Numbered from the stretch's first letter, positions 24,507 to 33,563 are shown. The stretch is 38,114 bases of DNA from an uncultured Acetatifactor sp. (GCA_947588205.1 CANPYG010000017.1:1-38114), one strand, 5' to 3'. The notes: generated by a model from the letters alone, not told the origin. Made by a program: numbers and translations.

Positions 24507-24578
24507 AGTCTGTTTCCTCCTTTTTAATCCCCATCCAGGGCGTTTATGCGCTATGCTTTCCTCCATCAGATGAATGAA

Positions 24579-24589
24579 TACATCCTGTA
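24579..24589. promoter_or_regulatory. Candidate BlaI-type operator
   Basis: TACA and TGTA half-sites around GGA, at the predicted transcription start of the repressor gene. BlaI, MecI and CopY operators use TACA/TGTA half-sites, usually with a slightly different centre. Confidence 0.5.
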
Positions 24590-24596
24590 GTCTTTT

Positions 24597-24625
24597 ATTA
24601 TACACAACATTCCCTGATATGTCAA
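24597..24625 (-). promoter_or_regulatory. Perfect consensus promoter of the BlaI/BlaR1-like pair
   Basis: TTGACA (24620-24625), exactly 17 bp, TATAAT (24597-24602) on the minus strand. Such a strong promoter is what one expects under a tight repressor. Confidence 0.85.
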
Positions 24626-24629
24626 TAAA

Positions 24630-24685
24630 GGAAACGGCATCCGGACGGGCCGGCTATACAGGAAACGGCATCTGGCGGGCCGGCT
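24630..24685. repeat. Imperfect direct repeat, two copies about 31 bp apart
   Basis: The 25-26-bp units at 24630-24655 and 24661-24685 share ggaaacggcatc and gggccggct. They lie between the ribF terminator and the repressor promoter. Confidence 0.75.
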
Positions 24686-24698
24686 GAATTGTCAGGTC

Positions 24699-24728
24699 AA
24701 AAAAAGACTGCGGCTAAAAGTGCCGCAG
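24699..24728 (-). terminator. Intrinsic terminator overlapping the ribF stop codon
   Basis: CTGCGGC pairs with GCCGCAG around a 7-nt loop and is followed by TCTTTTTTT on the minus strand. The stop codon (24714-24716) lies in the hairpin. It closes the rimP-to-ribF operon. Confidence 0.9.
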
Positions 24729-25631
24729 CCTTCCTGCTTCGATGTCTTCCCCTAACTGTTTTTTTAAAGCATCCATGTTCTCAAACTGCCGCTCCGGACG
24801 TTCAAATTCCAGAAGCTGCACCGCTATTTCCTCCCCGTAGATTTCATCCTCAAAGTCGTACAGGTAACTCTCAAGCCCCAGAATATGCTCCTGCGTCACT
24901 GTGGGCTTATATCCCACATTGCTGACTGCGGAATATCTCTTGCCCCCCAGCCATACGGCGGAGGCGTAAACCCCGCAGGGAGGCATGAGCTTGGAGGACG
25001 GGGGAATCAGGTTCACCGTTGGGATTCCCAGAGTCCTGCCCAGGCCCTTTCCATGGGCAACCTTCCCCATTACTGTGTAAGGCATCCCGAGAAGCTTTTC
25101 CGCCTCGGGCATATTGCCCGCCTCCACCTGCTTCCGCACACGGCTGGAGCTGATGACCTGACCCTCCAGCTCCACCTTTTCTATGATGCGGGGAACATAG
25201 CCGCATTCTTCCGCCAGATTTTCCAGGAGGGATGCGTTTCCCCTTCCCCCTGCCCCAAAGGATACGTCAACCCCTGCGGCGATGAACCTTGTGTGCATCT
25301 CCTCCGCCAGGATCCTTCTTATAAACTCCTCCGGGGGAGTCGCCGCCGTTTCCTTGGTCAGGGGAAATTCTATGAGAATGTCGACTCCCATTCTTTCAAA
25401 TAACAGGCGCTTCTCTTCCCTGGTGGTGAGCTCCCTGCCGTCGCCTCCACCGAAGAAAAGGGATGGCGGCGGGTCAAAGGTAAATACGCAGGCAGCCAGA
25501 CCCTTTTGCCTTTGCCCCAGGATCTCATCCAGCAGGCGTCTGTGTCCCAGATGAACGCCGTCAAACTTTCCTAAGGCGACGGCAGTGGGGCGGCACAAAT
25601 GAAAATGGGCAGCCTCCCTTATGATTTCCAT
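24714..25631 (-). CDS. ribF: Bifunctional riboflavin kinase / FAD synthetase
   Basis: RibF phosphorylates riboflavin to FMN and adenylates FMN to FAD. The 305 residues split into an N-terminal nucleotidyltransferase (about 1-180) with GKFDGVHLGH at 21-30 and ISSSRVRKQVEAG, and a C-terminal kinase with GKGLGRTLGIPTVNL and GVYAS. It is the last gene of the nusA-infB operon, 43 bases after truB, with aaggag before the ATG. No FMN riboswitch precedes it, consistent with read-through expression from the operon. Confidence 0.96.
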   Translation of the reverse strand: MEIIREAAHFHLCRPTAVALGKFDGVHLGHRRLLDEILGQRQKGLAACVFTFDPPPSLFFGGGDGRELTTREEKRLLFERMGVDILIEFPLTKETAATPPEEFIRRILAEEMHTRFIAAGVDVSFGAGGRGNASLLENLAEECGYVPRIIEKVELEGQVISSSRVRKQVEAGNMPEAEKLLGMPYTVMGKVAHGKGLGRTLGIPTVNLIPPSSKLMPPCGVYASAVWLGGKRYSAVSNVGYKPTVTQEHILGLESYLYDFEDEIYGEEIAVQLLEFERPERQFENMDALKKQLGEDIEAGRLRHF

Positions 25632-25674
25632 ATGGTTACTCCTTCAAAAATGATTTTTCAGCTACAGGCACATC

Positions 25675-26607
25675 TTACAAAAACATCTTTACAGGCCTGT
25701 AGCAGCCGGAAGTCCCATCCAATGCATAAATCCCATAAAAACGGTCTTCCTCGTCATAAACCCTCACCCACTGCCCCGGCTGATAGAGAACATTTTCCCT
25801 GGTCTGACGGGGATGGAGGGGATTCCCGTTCTGCAGAAGCTTTATCCCCTCTCCCGCCGCATGAAGAGCCGGAGCCTGGGGGAAACAGGCGTCTGTCGGG
25901 ATCAGGATGCTTTCCAGGAGATCCTGCTTTTTCCCGATCTCCATGCCTTCCCCCATCTGCCTGTCCTTCAATTCCTGCAGTTTTGCCAGGGTATAAGCAT
26001 CCTCGGCCTTAAAGAACCCGACCCGGGTCCGCACTAAGGAGGACATGGCCGCGCCGCAGTCCAGTTTCCCTCCGATATCGTCGCAGAGGGTGCGGATATA
26101 GGTTCCTTTGGAACAGCGGACACGGATCCTGACAAGAGGCAGCTCCATCTTACAGATCTCGATCCCATGGATCATGACAGGTCTCGCCTGCCGCTCCACC
26201 TCTTTTCCTGCCCGGGCCAGCTCGTAAAGCTTCTTTCCATTTACCTTAAGGGCCGAATACATGGGAGGAACCTGCAGGTATTCTCCCTGAAAGCTAAGAA
26301 CTGCTTCCCGGACCTGTTCCTCCATCACCTGTACTTCCTTTTCCTCCAGAACCTGCCCGGTCATATCCTGGGTATCCGTCCTGACTCCAAGAAGAAGCTC
26401 CGCCACATATTCCTTATCCTGATCCGCAAGAAGGTCGCAGAGCTTCGTGGCGTTGCCGAGGCACACCGGCAGCACCCCCGTGGCGGCAGGATCCAGGGTT
26501 CCCGTGTGCCCAATCCTGCGCTGTCCGAAAATCCCCCGCAGCTTCGCCACCACGTCATGGGAGGTGAAACCCGCTTCTTTATAGACATTGATCACGCCAT
26601 TATACAT
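25675..26607 (-). CDS. truB: tRNA pseudouridine-55 synthase
   Basis: TruB makes pseudouridine 55 in the T-loop of tRNAs. The 310-residue protein starts MYNGVINVYKEAGFTSHDVV. The catalytic Asp39 lies in HTGTLDPAATGVLPV, and IRTLCDDIGGKL and ALSFQG-type motifs follow, with a PUA-like C-terminus (GNPLHPRQ, VRVYDEEDRFYGIY). I chose the ATG at 26607 with gatgggg upstream; an in-frame start at 26625 lies within a 13-bp tandem repeat. It sits between nrnA and ribF in the operon. Confidence 0.96.
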   Translation of the reverse strand: MYNGVINVYKEAGFTSHDVVAKLRGIFGQRRIGHTGTLDPAATGVLPVCLGNATKLCDLLADQDKEYVAELLLGVRTDTQDMTGQVLEEKEVQVMEEQVREAVLSFQGEYLQVPPMYSALKVNGKKLYELARAGKEVERQARPVMIHGIEICKMELPLVRIRVRCSKGTYIRTLCDDIGGKLDCGAAMSSLVRTRVGFFKAEDAYTLAKLQELKDRQMGEGMEIGKKQDLLESILIPTDACFPQAPALHAAGEGIKLLQNGNPLHPRQTRENVLYQPGQWVRVYDEEDRFYGIYALDGTSGCYRPVKMFL

Positions 26608-26610
26608 ACC

Positions 26611-26649
26611 AATCCCCATCTGCAATCCTCATCCGCAATCCCCATCCGC
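26611..26649. repeat. 13-bp tandem repeat ahead of truB
   Basis: Three near-identical 13-bp units (26611-26623, 26624-26636, 26637-26649). On the minus strand each carries a gatggggatt-like purine stretch; the copy nearest truB supplies its ribosome binding site. Confidence 0.85.
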
Positions 26650-26674
26650 CGTTAAATCCTCTTTTCACTCAGGC

Positions 26675-27634
26675 TTACTCCCCGTCCAACTGTTTTTCAA
26701 TATGAAGGGACAGGTTGTTCACACAGTCGTGGAAGGTGCCCCGCATGGTACAGCCCGCAGCCCTTATATGACCGCCGCCGCCGAAAAACTTGGCTACCTT
26801 GGCCACATCCACCGTTTCATCGGATCTTAAGCTGATCTTATATTCCAGCACGTCCGTCTGATACATGAAGATTGCGCAATGGATTCCTGCAATGTTCCGA
26901 AGCTGGTTCACAATACCGTCCAGGTCGCTTGGTCCTACCCCGTAAAATTCCATGGTTTTCCGGTCGATACAGCTGACAATGCATCTGCCGTCCATAAACC
27001 GGATGCTTTGGATCAGAGCCCGCCCCATGATCTGGGACTGCACATAGGTCTTCTGGTAAAAGGTCTCTTCGATCAGCTTCGGGAAAGGGAAGCCAAAGCG
27101 GATGAGCTGCGCCGCCTTTTCCATGGTTTCCGGGGAAGTGTTGGAATACTGGAACACCCCGGTATCATGAATGATGCCGATATAGAGGGCTTCCGCCAGA
27201 TCCCGGTCCAGCTTTTCTTTATCGATTAGGTCATAGATCAGCTCGCTGGTGGAGCTGGCCATGGGCTTTACATAATTCACGTCCCCACAGCCTGGATTGC
27301 TCACATGATGGTCAACATTGATCCTTTTCCCGGCGCCCGCGAAATATTTTTCAGCGCCTCCCAGCCTGTCATTTGCACAATCCAGGCAGAAAAACACGTC
27401 AAACACCGTATCCTCTGCAAAGGTGCTGTCGATCTCATCATAGCCCTTCATTTCCTGGAAAATATCCGCAGGCTTTTCCAGAAAAACTTTCATATATGTA
27501 TCCGGAAAACATTTTAAAAGATACTGATACAAAGCGAGGCAGGCCCCTACGCAGTCCCCGTCCGGACGGACGTGCCCTCCGATGCCGATCGACTTCGCGC
27601 CCTCGCATTCCCGTAAAATATTCATATCACTCAT
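26675..27634 (-). CDS. nrnA: DHH/DHHA1 phosphoesterase, NrnA-like nanoRNase / pAp phosphatase
   Basis: NrnA-type enzymes degrade short oligoribonucleotides and 3'-phosphoadenosine 5'-phosphate. The 319-residue protein has the N-terminal metal sites HVRPDGD (21-27) and LDCAND, the DHH motif in INVDHHVSNPG, IIHDTGVFQYSNT, and a DHHA1 domain ending in FGGGGHIRAAGC. I chose the ATG at 27634, seven bases after aggag. It lies between rbfA and truB, its usual place in Firmicutes. A hairpin (27765-27794) separates it from rbfA. Confidence 0.92.
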   Translation of the reverse strand: MSDMNILRECEGAKSIGIGGHVRPDGDCVGACLALYQYLLKCFPDTYMKVFLEKPADIFQEMKGYDEIDSTFAEDTVFDVFFCLDCANDRLGGAEKYFAGAGKRINVDHHVSNPGCGDVNYVKPMASSTSELIYDLIDKEKLDRDLAEALYIGIIHDTGVFQYSNTSPETMEKAAQLIRFGFPFPKLIEETFYQKTYVQSQIMGRALIQSIRFMDGRCIVSCIDRKTMEFYGVGPSDLDGIVNQLRNIAGIHCAIFMYQTDVLEYKISLRSDETVDVAKVAKFFGGGGHIRAAGCTMRGTFHDCVNNLSLHIEKQLDGE

Positions 27635-27764
27635 TCTTTCTCTCCTATCATCTGTCGCCAATTCAGGGAAACCGACTGAAATACGGTCATTGAAACATCT
27701 TGGCGGCTCCCCAAAGACCTGTTTTGCACCCAGCCTCCGTAAAATATAACGATATTCGGGATAA

Positions 27765-27794
27765 GGATAAGCCCCGCATTAACGGGGCTTATCC
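27765..27794 (-). terminator. Terminator-like hairpin between rbfA and nrnA
   Basis: An 11-bp perfect stem (GGATAAGCCCC with GGGGCTTATCC) around an 8-nt loop, with no real U-run after it on the minus strand. It may act as a partial terminator or an mRNA processing/stability element within the operon. Confidence 0.6.
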
Positions 27795-27818
27795 TATCTC
27801 CTTCCGATCTTCTTGCGT

Positions 27819-28298
27819 TCACTCTTCCTTGCGGACTGCAGCCGCTTCCTTATCCGCAGACTGCGCCGCACCATCCTCGCTCTCCGCAGACTGCAACATA
27901 TCCCCTTCGCCGTCTCCGGTCTGGGCGCCTGACGCCCTGCTTTTATCCGCCGCAATCACTTCATCGATCTTATGGGACATATTCACCCCATACTCAATGG
28001 ACTGATCCATCACGAAAGTAATATCCGGCGTATTGCGCAGGTTCACGGTTTTCGCCAGCCTTGTCCTGATAAAGCCCATGGCGCTCTTTAGGCCCTGCAT
28101 GGTAGCCTCCCGCTCCTCGTCGCCGCCCAGCACGCTGATCCAAGCCTTACAGCTCTTTAAATCGGGCGCGACCTGCACTGAGACCACGCTGGTAAACGGA
28201 CTGATCCTGGGATCTTTTATCTCCCCGCGGATCACCTCAGCCAGAACCTTCTGCACCTCACCATTGATCCGGGTATTCTTCACACTGTTTTTTCTCAT
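27819..28298 (-). CDS. rbfA: Ribosome-binding factor A
   Basis: RbfA helps mature the 5' end of 16S rRNA on the 30S subunit. The core (about 1-115) has the family pattern: TRINGEVQKVLAEVIRGEIKDPRI split over 5-31, VSVQVAPDLKSCKAWISVLG, and a TPDITFVMDQSIEYG ending. Residues 120-159 are a polar Ala/Glu/Ser tail beyond the usual length of about 120. ATG 28298 has ggaggg upstream. It follows infB after 57 bases that contain a hairpin. Confidence 0.95.
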   Translation of the reverse strand: MRKNSVKNTRINGEVQKVLAEVIRGEIKDPRISPFTSVVSVQVAPDLKSCKAWISVLGGDEEREATMQGLKSAMGFIRTRLAKTVNLRNTPDITFVMDQSIEYGVNMSHKIDEVIAADKSRASGAQTGDGEGDMLQSAESEDGAAQSADKEAAAVRKEE

Positions 28299-28328
28299 AC
28301 CATTCGCCCTCCAAGTTGGAAGCTACGC

Positions 28329-28351
28329 ATTTAGCGCCTTGTGCGCTAAAT
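28329..28351 (-). other. Hairpin in the infB-rbfA gap, possible dispersed repeat
   Basis: TTTAGCGC pairs with GCGCTAAA around a 5-nt loop; a second small dyad (TCCAA/TTGGA) and the rbfA ribosome binding site follow. The whole block (28303-28352) looks like intergenic sequence I associate with repeats in related genomes, which is memory rather than proof. Confidence 0.5.
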
Positions 28352-28355
28352 TCAT

Positions 28356-31300
28356 TCATCGTGGTACCTCCACCATCACATAAGCTTCCACAATATCGAA
28401 CTCCTGCATCTGGTCGAATCCGCTGAACACCAGGCCGCATTCATAGCCGGCCCTTACTTCCTTCACATCATCCTTAAACCGTTTCAGGGAAGCCAGCTCG
28501 CCTTCGTAGATCTGCTTGCCTTCACGGCTGATACGGATCTTGCAGTTCCTCTGGATCACTCCGTCCAGGACGTAGGATCCTGCAATATTACCGATCGCAG
28601 ACGCCCTGAAGATCTGGCGCACCTCTGCGTGACCGATCACCTTCTCCTCATAGATAGGATCCAGCATTCCCTTCATGGCGGCTTCGATATCTTCAATCGC
28701 CTGATAAATCACCTTATAGAGACGGATATCCACGCCTTCCCGCTCGGCAGTCGCCTTCGCGGTGGCGTCAGGACGCACATTGAAGCCAATAATGATCGCG
28801 TTGGAGGCTCCTGCCAGCATCACGTCGGATTCGTTGATCGCGCCTACGCCGCCATGGATGCACTTGACCATGATTTCCTCGTTGGTCAGCTTCGTGAGGG
28901 ATTGCTTTACCGCCTCCACGCTGCCCTGTACATCCGCCTTGACGATCAGGTTCAGTTCCTTCAGATTGCCCTCCTGAATCTGGGAGAACAGATCGTCCAG
29001 GGACATTCTCCCCTTCGTCTCCTCTATCATTTTTTCCCTGTTTTGCGCTAAATATGTCTCGGCATAGGATTTTGCCGTTTTATCGCTTTCATGGGCAAGG
29101 AAGACCTCACCTGCGCTGGGCACATCGTTCAGGCCAAGGATCTCCACCGGGGTAGAAGGATCCGCCTCCTTTACTCTCTTACCCTTGTCATCGATCATGG
29201 CGCGGACTTTGCCATAGCATGCTCCTGCGGAAATAAAATCGCCCACATGCAGGGTACCCTTCTGCACCAGGACTGTCGCCACAGGACCACGGCCTTTATC
29301 CAGTTCGGCTTCGATCACGAGACCTCTCGCCTGCCTCTTGGGATTGGCCTTCAGCTCCATGATATCTGCGGTCAGCAGGATCATCTCCAGCATCTCCCCG
29401 ATACCCTGCCCGGTCTTGGCGGATACCGGCGCAAATACCGTGCTGCCGCCCCAATCCTCTGCTACCAGCCCATATTCCGTCAGCTCCTGCTTTACGCGCT
29501 CCACGTTGGCGGAGGGCTTATCTATCTTATTGATGGCCACAATGATTTCCACGCCTGCGGCCTTCGCATGGTTAATGGCTTCAATCGTCTGGGGCATCAC
29601 GCCGTCATCCGCAGCCACCACCAGGATCGCGATATCCGTGGCGTTGGCGCCGCGCATACGCATGGCTGTAAAGGCCTCATGTCCCGGCGTATCTAGGAAA
29701 GTGATCCTGCGGTTATTGATATTGACCGTATATGCGCCGATGTGCTGGGTGATGCCTCCGGCTTCCTTATCCGTTACATTGGTTTTACGGATCGCATCCA
29801 GAAGGGAAGTCTTACCATGGTCAACGTGACCCATGACGCAGACTACGGGAGGTCTTTCCACAAGTTCCGCCTCGTTCTCTTCATCCTCCTTCAGGAGTTC
29901 TTCAATGACATCAACCTTGACCTCTTTTTCACAAAGAATGTCATGCTCCATAGCGATGGCTTCCGCGTCCTCATAAGAGATCTCCTGGTTCACGGTAACG
30001 ACCTTCCCCTCCAGGAACAACTTCTTAATGATGGAGGCGGGCTGAATCTTCATCTTATCAGCCAGATCCTTGATCGTAATGGTCTCAGGCAGGGTGATCA
30101 CCTTGATCACTTCCTCTGCCACTTCTTCCTTTTTCTCCGGCTTAATAAATCTGCCGGGCTTCTTTAACTTCTCTTCTTCTTCGTAGATCAGCTCTTTTCT
30201 GGAGCGTTTATCCCTCTCCTGGCTGATACGCCTCTTGTCCTGCTCACGCTTCTTTTCGATGTCCTTGGACGCAGTTTCCGGCGCAAAGCTGCCAGCTGAG
30301 TCTTTACCCCTGAATTTATTTCCCTGCCCTGCATTGCCTCTGCCGTCGCGGAGAGCATTTGCATTGCCACGGCCAGCGCCTTGAGCGCTGCCGCTGCCGC
30401 GGCGATCACCCTGACCGCCTTCCATCCCTGCTCTAGCAGGTCTTGAAGCTCCATCCGTTCTGTTGTAGGACGGTCTGCCATTGCCTGTTCCTCCTCTTGA
30501 CTGGAACTGTCCTGCCCCCAGACCGCGTTCTCCGGTCTGGAAACGGTTCTCCCGGTCGCGTCCATCGCGCTCTCTTCCCTCTGCCGGGCGACCGTCACGG
30601 CTTCTGCCGTCAACAGGGCGTCCGTCACGGTTCCTTCCATCGGCCGGACGGCTGTCGCGACTTCTTCCATCTGCGAAACGACTCTCCCGGTCGCGCCCGT
30701 CTGCGGTGCGAATCTCCCGTCCACGGTTTTCTCTGTCGGAACTTCTCCTGTCACGGTCTCTTCCATCGGCAGTGCGTCCGCCCTCGCGGTCTGTCCTGTC
30801 ACCTGTTCGCTTCTCGCGTTCCCTTCCGTCTACGGAACGGGAACCCGAACGATCTCTCTCAGGGGTCCGACCGTCGCTGACGCCGGTCTTTACTGTATGC
30901 TCCTTCTGCACCGGACTATTTTCCAAAGCGGCATTCTGTGTCTGCGTACCGGTTTCTTCCGTGCGGGGTACATTAACCTGGGACTCCGCCTGATTTACTG
31001 CACCCTGCTGATCCACTCTTTCCGCCATCCTCTGCTCCGCAGCAGGCTGCTGCCCTACAGCAGTCTGCCGTTCCTCTGCAGGCGTCTGTATTGCTTTTTC
31101 CTCCAGCTTTACCTCCGGGATCTCCTGAGACCTTCTGGCGGCTTTCTCCGGACGCGGCTTAGTCGCCTGAGGTCTGGGAGAAGACATCTGCACGCTGGGA
31201 GTGGGCGACGGAGGGGTCAACGGCTTGATTGGCCGGACCGGCGCTACAGGTGCCGGCTTCGATTTCTGCGCGCCCCGCTCAGACCGGGTTCCTTCCCGTT

Positions 31301-31697
31301 CCGGACGGTTCGCCCGCTCCGGTCTGGTTCCGCCCTGTCCCGAGCTGTAACCGCCCTGTCCGCTATATCCGGTCTGCGTGCTGTAATTACCTCTTCCTAC
31401 AGGTCTTCCGCCCTGACCCTGCGGTCCCCTCTGTCCGGGAATATTGGAATTCTGCTGATTGCTCACAATAATGATCTTCTTCTTTTTTTTGGGCGCCTCA
31501 GCCTCCGCGCCGTTCTGTACAGGCGCCTTCTCTTCCTTACTATTTCCCAAATCCTTTCGTACCATACCTGCCACATTATCCTCCAGAGAGCTTTGAACGG
31601 ATTTCACTTCTACTCCCTTTTTCTGTAAATATTCTATAACATCCCTGCTTGTTTTTCCCAATTCCTTCGCCAGTTCATGCACCTTGATATTCGCCAT
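28356..31697 (-). CDS. infB: Translation initiation factor IF-2
   Basis: IF-2 is the GTPase that places fMet-tRNA on the 30S subunit and drives subunit joining. The 1113-residue protein is long. The N-terminal IF2N domain (1-50, [14 protein letters not shown]) is followed by about 450 residues of low-complexity, charged linker that includes five 10-residue DGRxRD repeats (332-381). A second IF2N domain (about 530-590, [20 protein letters not shown]) precedes the G domain, whose G1 motif GHVDHGKT is at 623-630; DTPGHEAF and NKIDK follow. Domains II, III and IV complete the C-terminus. The ATG at 31697 is one base after the ylxQ stop. It is mid-operon. Confidence 0.97.
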   Translation of the reverse strand: MANIKVHELAKELGKTSRDVIEYLQKKGVEVKSVQSSLEDNVAGMVRKDLGNSKEEKAPVQNGAEAEAPKKKKKIIIVSNQQNSNIPGQRGPQGQGGRPVGRGNYSTQTGYSGQGGYSSGQGGTRPERANRPEREGTRSERGAQKSKPAPVAPVRPIKPLTPPSPTPSVQMSSPRPQATKPRPEKAARRSQEIPEVKLEEKAIQTPAEERQTAVGQQPAAEQRMAERVDQQGAVNQAESQVNVPRTEETGTQTQNAALENSPVQKEHTVKTGVSDGRTPERDRSGSRSVDGREREKRTGDRTDREGGRTADGRDRDRRSSDRENRGREIRTADGRDRESRFADGRSRDSRPADGRNRDGRPVDGRSRDGRPAEGRERDGRDRENRFQTGERGLGAGQFQSRGGTGNGRPSYNRTDGASRPARAGMEGGQGDRRGSGSAQGAGRGNANALRDGRGNAGQGNKFRGKDSAGSFAPETASKDIEKKREQDKRRISQERDKRSRKELIYEEEEKLKKPGRFIKPEKKEEVAEEVIKVITLPETITIKDLADKMKIQPASIIKKLFLEGKVVTVNQEISYEDAEAIAMEHDILCEKEVKVDVIEELLKEDEENEAELVERPPVVCVMGHVDHGKTSLLDAIRKTNVTDKEAGGITQHIGAYTVNINNRRITFLDTPGHEAFTAMRMRGANATDIAILVVAADDGVMPQTIEAINHAKAAGVEIIVAINKIDKPSANVERVKQELTEYGLVAEDWGGSTVFAPVSAKTGQGIGEMLEMILLTADIMELKANPKRQARGLVIEAELDKGRGPVATVLVQKGTLHVGDFISAGACYGKVRAMIDDKGKRVKEADPSTPVEILGLNDVPSAGEVFLAHESDKTAKSYAETYLAQNREKMIEETKGRMSLDDLFSQIQEGNLKELNLIVKADVQGSVEAVKQSLTKLTNEEIMVKCIHGGVGAINESDVMLAGASNAIIIGFNVRPDATAKATAEREGVDIRLYKVIYQAIEDIEAAMKGMLDPIYEEKVIGHAEVRQIFRASAIGNIAGSYVLDGVIQRNCKIRISREGKQIYEGELASLKRFKDDVKEVRAGYECGLVFSGFDQMQEFDIVEAYVMVEVPR
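30555..30704 (-). repeat. Five 30-bp coding repeats in infB
   Basis: Residues 332-381 are five 10-residue units of the form A-D-G-R-x-R-D-x-R-P. Related but less regular units extend both ways (about residues 288-386). Confidence 0.85.
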
Positions 31698-31698
31698 G

Positions 31699-32028
31699 TT
31701 ATCTACCTCCGTTTCCCGCTGTCTCTGTTTTCAGATACTTCATAATACTTTCCGCCAATCCCGCATTGAGTATGGCCACTGACGACCTTATATCTTTGCC
31801 GATTGAGTGTCCGAGTTCTTCCTTTGTTCCATATACATAAACAGGAACATCATAAAAACCGCATTTATCGGTAAATAACTTTCTGGTGTTGGCAGATGCA
31901 TCCTCCGCTATGATCACCAGTCTGGCTGTACCGTTCCTCACTGCATTCACCGTCTGAAATTCTCCGCTGGCCAAATTGCGCCCTCTCGCCGCAAGCCCCA
32001 GCAACGACAAAATCTTATTCTGCTCCAA
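31699..32028 (-). CDS. ylxQ: L7Ae/L30e-like RNA-binding protein YlxQ
   Basis: A protein of about 109 residues with the L7Ae/L30e pattern: [36 protein letters not shown] and [18 protein letters not shown]. Such proteins bind kink-turn RNA; the exact target of YlxQ is unsettled. No ATG is available. A TTG at 32028 lies ten bases from an aaggag box and gives [11 protein letters not shown]; a TTG at 32037 is in frame but only one base from that box. The start overlaps rnpM by 14 bases. It sits between rnpM and infB, the standard Firmicutes position. Confidence 0.88.
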   Translation of the reverse strand: MEQNKILSLLGLAARGRNLASGEFQTVNAVRNGTARLVIIAEDASANTRKLFTDKCGFYDVPVYVYGTKEELGHSIGKDIRSSVAILNAGLAESIMKYLKTETAGNGGR

Positions 32029-32308
32029 GCTTTTCAAACTCCTTCTTCAGGCTTTCAAATTCTTCCTCCAGCAGGCTATAGACCTCATCCGGAATGCTCA
32101 TCTTAAAAGACCTCTCCAGCCCCTTATTCTTTCTGGCCTTTTTCAGACATTCCTCCTGCTTACAAAGATATGCGCCTCTTCCATTCTTCTTTCCTGTAAC
32201 ATCCAGGCAAATCCGGCCTTCCGGGGTACGCAGGACCCTCATCATTTCCTTCTTGCCTTTCATTTCCCCGCAGCCGATACACTGCCTTAACGGAATCTTC
32301 TTCGCCAT
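32015..32308 (-). CDS. rnpM: YlxR/RnpM (DUF448) RNA-binding protein
   Basis: The family pattern is clear in 97 residues: LRQCIGCGEMKGKKEMMRVL, split here at 20, a central RICLDVTGKKNGRGAYLC and a basic helix KKARKNKGLERSF. In B. subtilis YlxR has been described as a modulator of RNase P (RnpM); the same role here is inferred from family and position. The Cys pair CIGC and later cysteines may be structural. The C-terminal [15 protein letters not shown] is a charged helix. It lies between nusA and ylxQ. Confidence 0.93.
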   Translation of the reverse strand: MAKKIPLRQCIGCGEMKGKKEMMRVLRTPEGRICLDVTGKKNGRGAYLCKQEECLKKARKNKGLERSFKMSIPDEVYSLLEEEFESLKKEFEKLGAE

Positions 32309-32360
32309 CTCGTCACATCCTGTTTCTCATCCTGCCGCCGACATTCCCACACAGGAAAAA

Positions 32361-33563
32361 TTAATTTTCCTCTTCAAAATCCCCGTCCGCATAGTTTCCG
32401 TCCTCATCATTTCCCTCTTCGTAACTGCCGTCCCCGTATTCGTCTTCCTCATAATCCTCATATTCGTCATAGTCCTCATCATAGTCGTCGATGTAGTCCT
32501 CATAACGGAAGCCGGGAGCATCCTTGGCCTGGGTCTCTGACTTAATGTCAATCTTATATCCGGTCAGTCTTGCGGCGAGACGCGCGTTCTGGCCTTCCTT
32601 GCCGATTGCCAGGGAAAGCTGATAATCCGGAACCACAACCTTGGCTGTTTTCTCATCCGGATCCGCAAAAACTGCAACGATCTTGGCAGGGGAAAGGGCG
32701 TTCTGGATCAGGTTGCCGGGATTCTCATCCCAGTTCACAATATCGATCTTCTCCCCACGCAGCTCATCCACAATGGCGTTGACACGGGAGCCGTTGACCC
32801 CGACGCAGGCGCCTACCGCATCCACGTTGGGATTGTTGCTCCAAACCGCGATCTTGGTACGGCTGCCCGCTTCCCTGGCGATGCTCTTGATCTCCACCAC
32901 GCCGTCGCGTATCTCAGTCACTTCGGATTCAAACAGGCGCTTCACCAGCTCCGGATGGGTACGGCTCACACTGATACGGGGGCCCTTCGGCGTATTCTTC
33001 ACCTCCAGGATATAAACCTTGATACGCTCCGTAGGACGGAAATTCTCGGTCTTCACCTGTTCGCTTTCATTTAACATCGCATCCGCCTTTCCAAGGTTGA
33101 TGCTGATGTTCTTGCCCAGATACCTCTGGACCACGCCGGTCATGATATCCTTTTCCTTCTCATAATACTGATTATAGATGACGCTTCTCTCTTCCTCACG
33201 TATCTTCTGGAGGATCACATTCTTTGCATTCTGTGTCGCGATTCTTCCGAAATCCTTGGACTTAATCTCCACATGGATCATATCCCCCACCTGGGCATTG
33301 CCGGAAATCTCCAAGGCGTCCTCTAAAGCGATCTGGGTCGCCTTATCCTCCACCTCTTCCCTGGTCGCCACCACCTCTCTCTCGGCATATACCAGAAAGT
33401 CACAGGTCTCACGGTCAATTTCCACCTTAACATTATCTGCCTTGCCAAAGTGGTTCTTGCAGGCCGTCATCAGAGAATTTTCAATGGCGTCAAAAAGAGT
33501 ATCCTTGCTGATCTCCTTCTCCTTCTCCAGAATATCCAATGCTTCCATTAATTCCTTATTCAT
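32361..33563 (-). CDS. nusA: Transcription termination/antitermination factor NusA
   Basis: NusA binds RNA polymerase and nascent RNA and modulates pausing, termination and antitermination. The 400-residue protein has the N-terminal polymerase-binding domain (MNKELMEALDILEKEKEISK, 1-20), an S1 domain (about 135-200, VQRYLGKNISINLGKADAML), and two KH domains (VGACVGVNGSRVNAIVDEL and LAIGKEGQNARLAARLTG). The last 45 residues are an acidic Asp/Glu/Tyr tail. I chose the ATG at 33563, the usual first residue of the family; an ATG six codons earlier is in frame. It follows rimP by 110 bases that include a 7-bp hairpin at 33644-33661. Confidence 0.97.
   Translation of the reverse strand: MNKELMEALDILEKEKEISKDTLFDAIENSLMTACKNHFGKADNVKVEIDRETCDFLVYAEREVVATREEVEDKATQIALEDALEISGNAQVGDMIHVEIKSKDFGRIATQNAKNVILQKIREEERSVIYNQYYEKEKDIMTGVVQRYLGKNISINLGKADAMLNESEQVKTENFRPTERIKVYILEVKNTPKGPRISVSRTHPELVKRLFESEVTEIRDGVVEIKSIAREAGSRTKIAVWSNNPNVDAVGACVGVNGSRVNAIVDELRGEKIDIVNWDENPGNLIQNALSPAKIVAVFADPDEKTAKVVVPDYQLSLAIGKEGQNARLAARLTGYKIDIKSETQAKDAPGFRYEDYIDDYDEDYDEYEDYEEDEYGDGSYEEGNDEDGNYADGDFEEEN

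Noticed and set aside
25632..25674. FMN riboswitch ahead of ribF
   Set aside because: The gap is only 43 bases and holds just a ribosome binding site.
30481..30993. Plus-strand Arg/Pro/Ser-rich repeat protein
   Set aside because: It is the antisense reading of the infB coding repeats.
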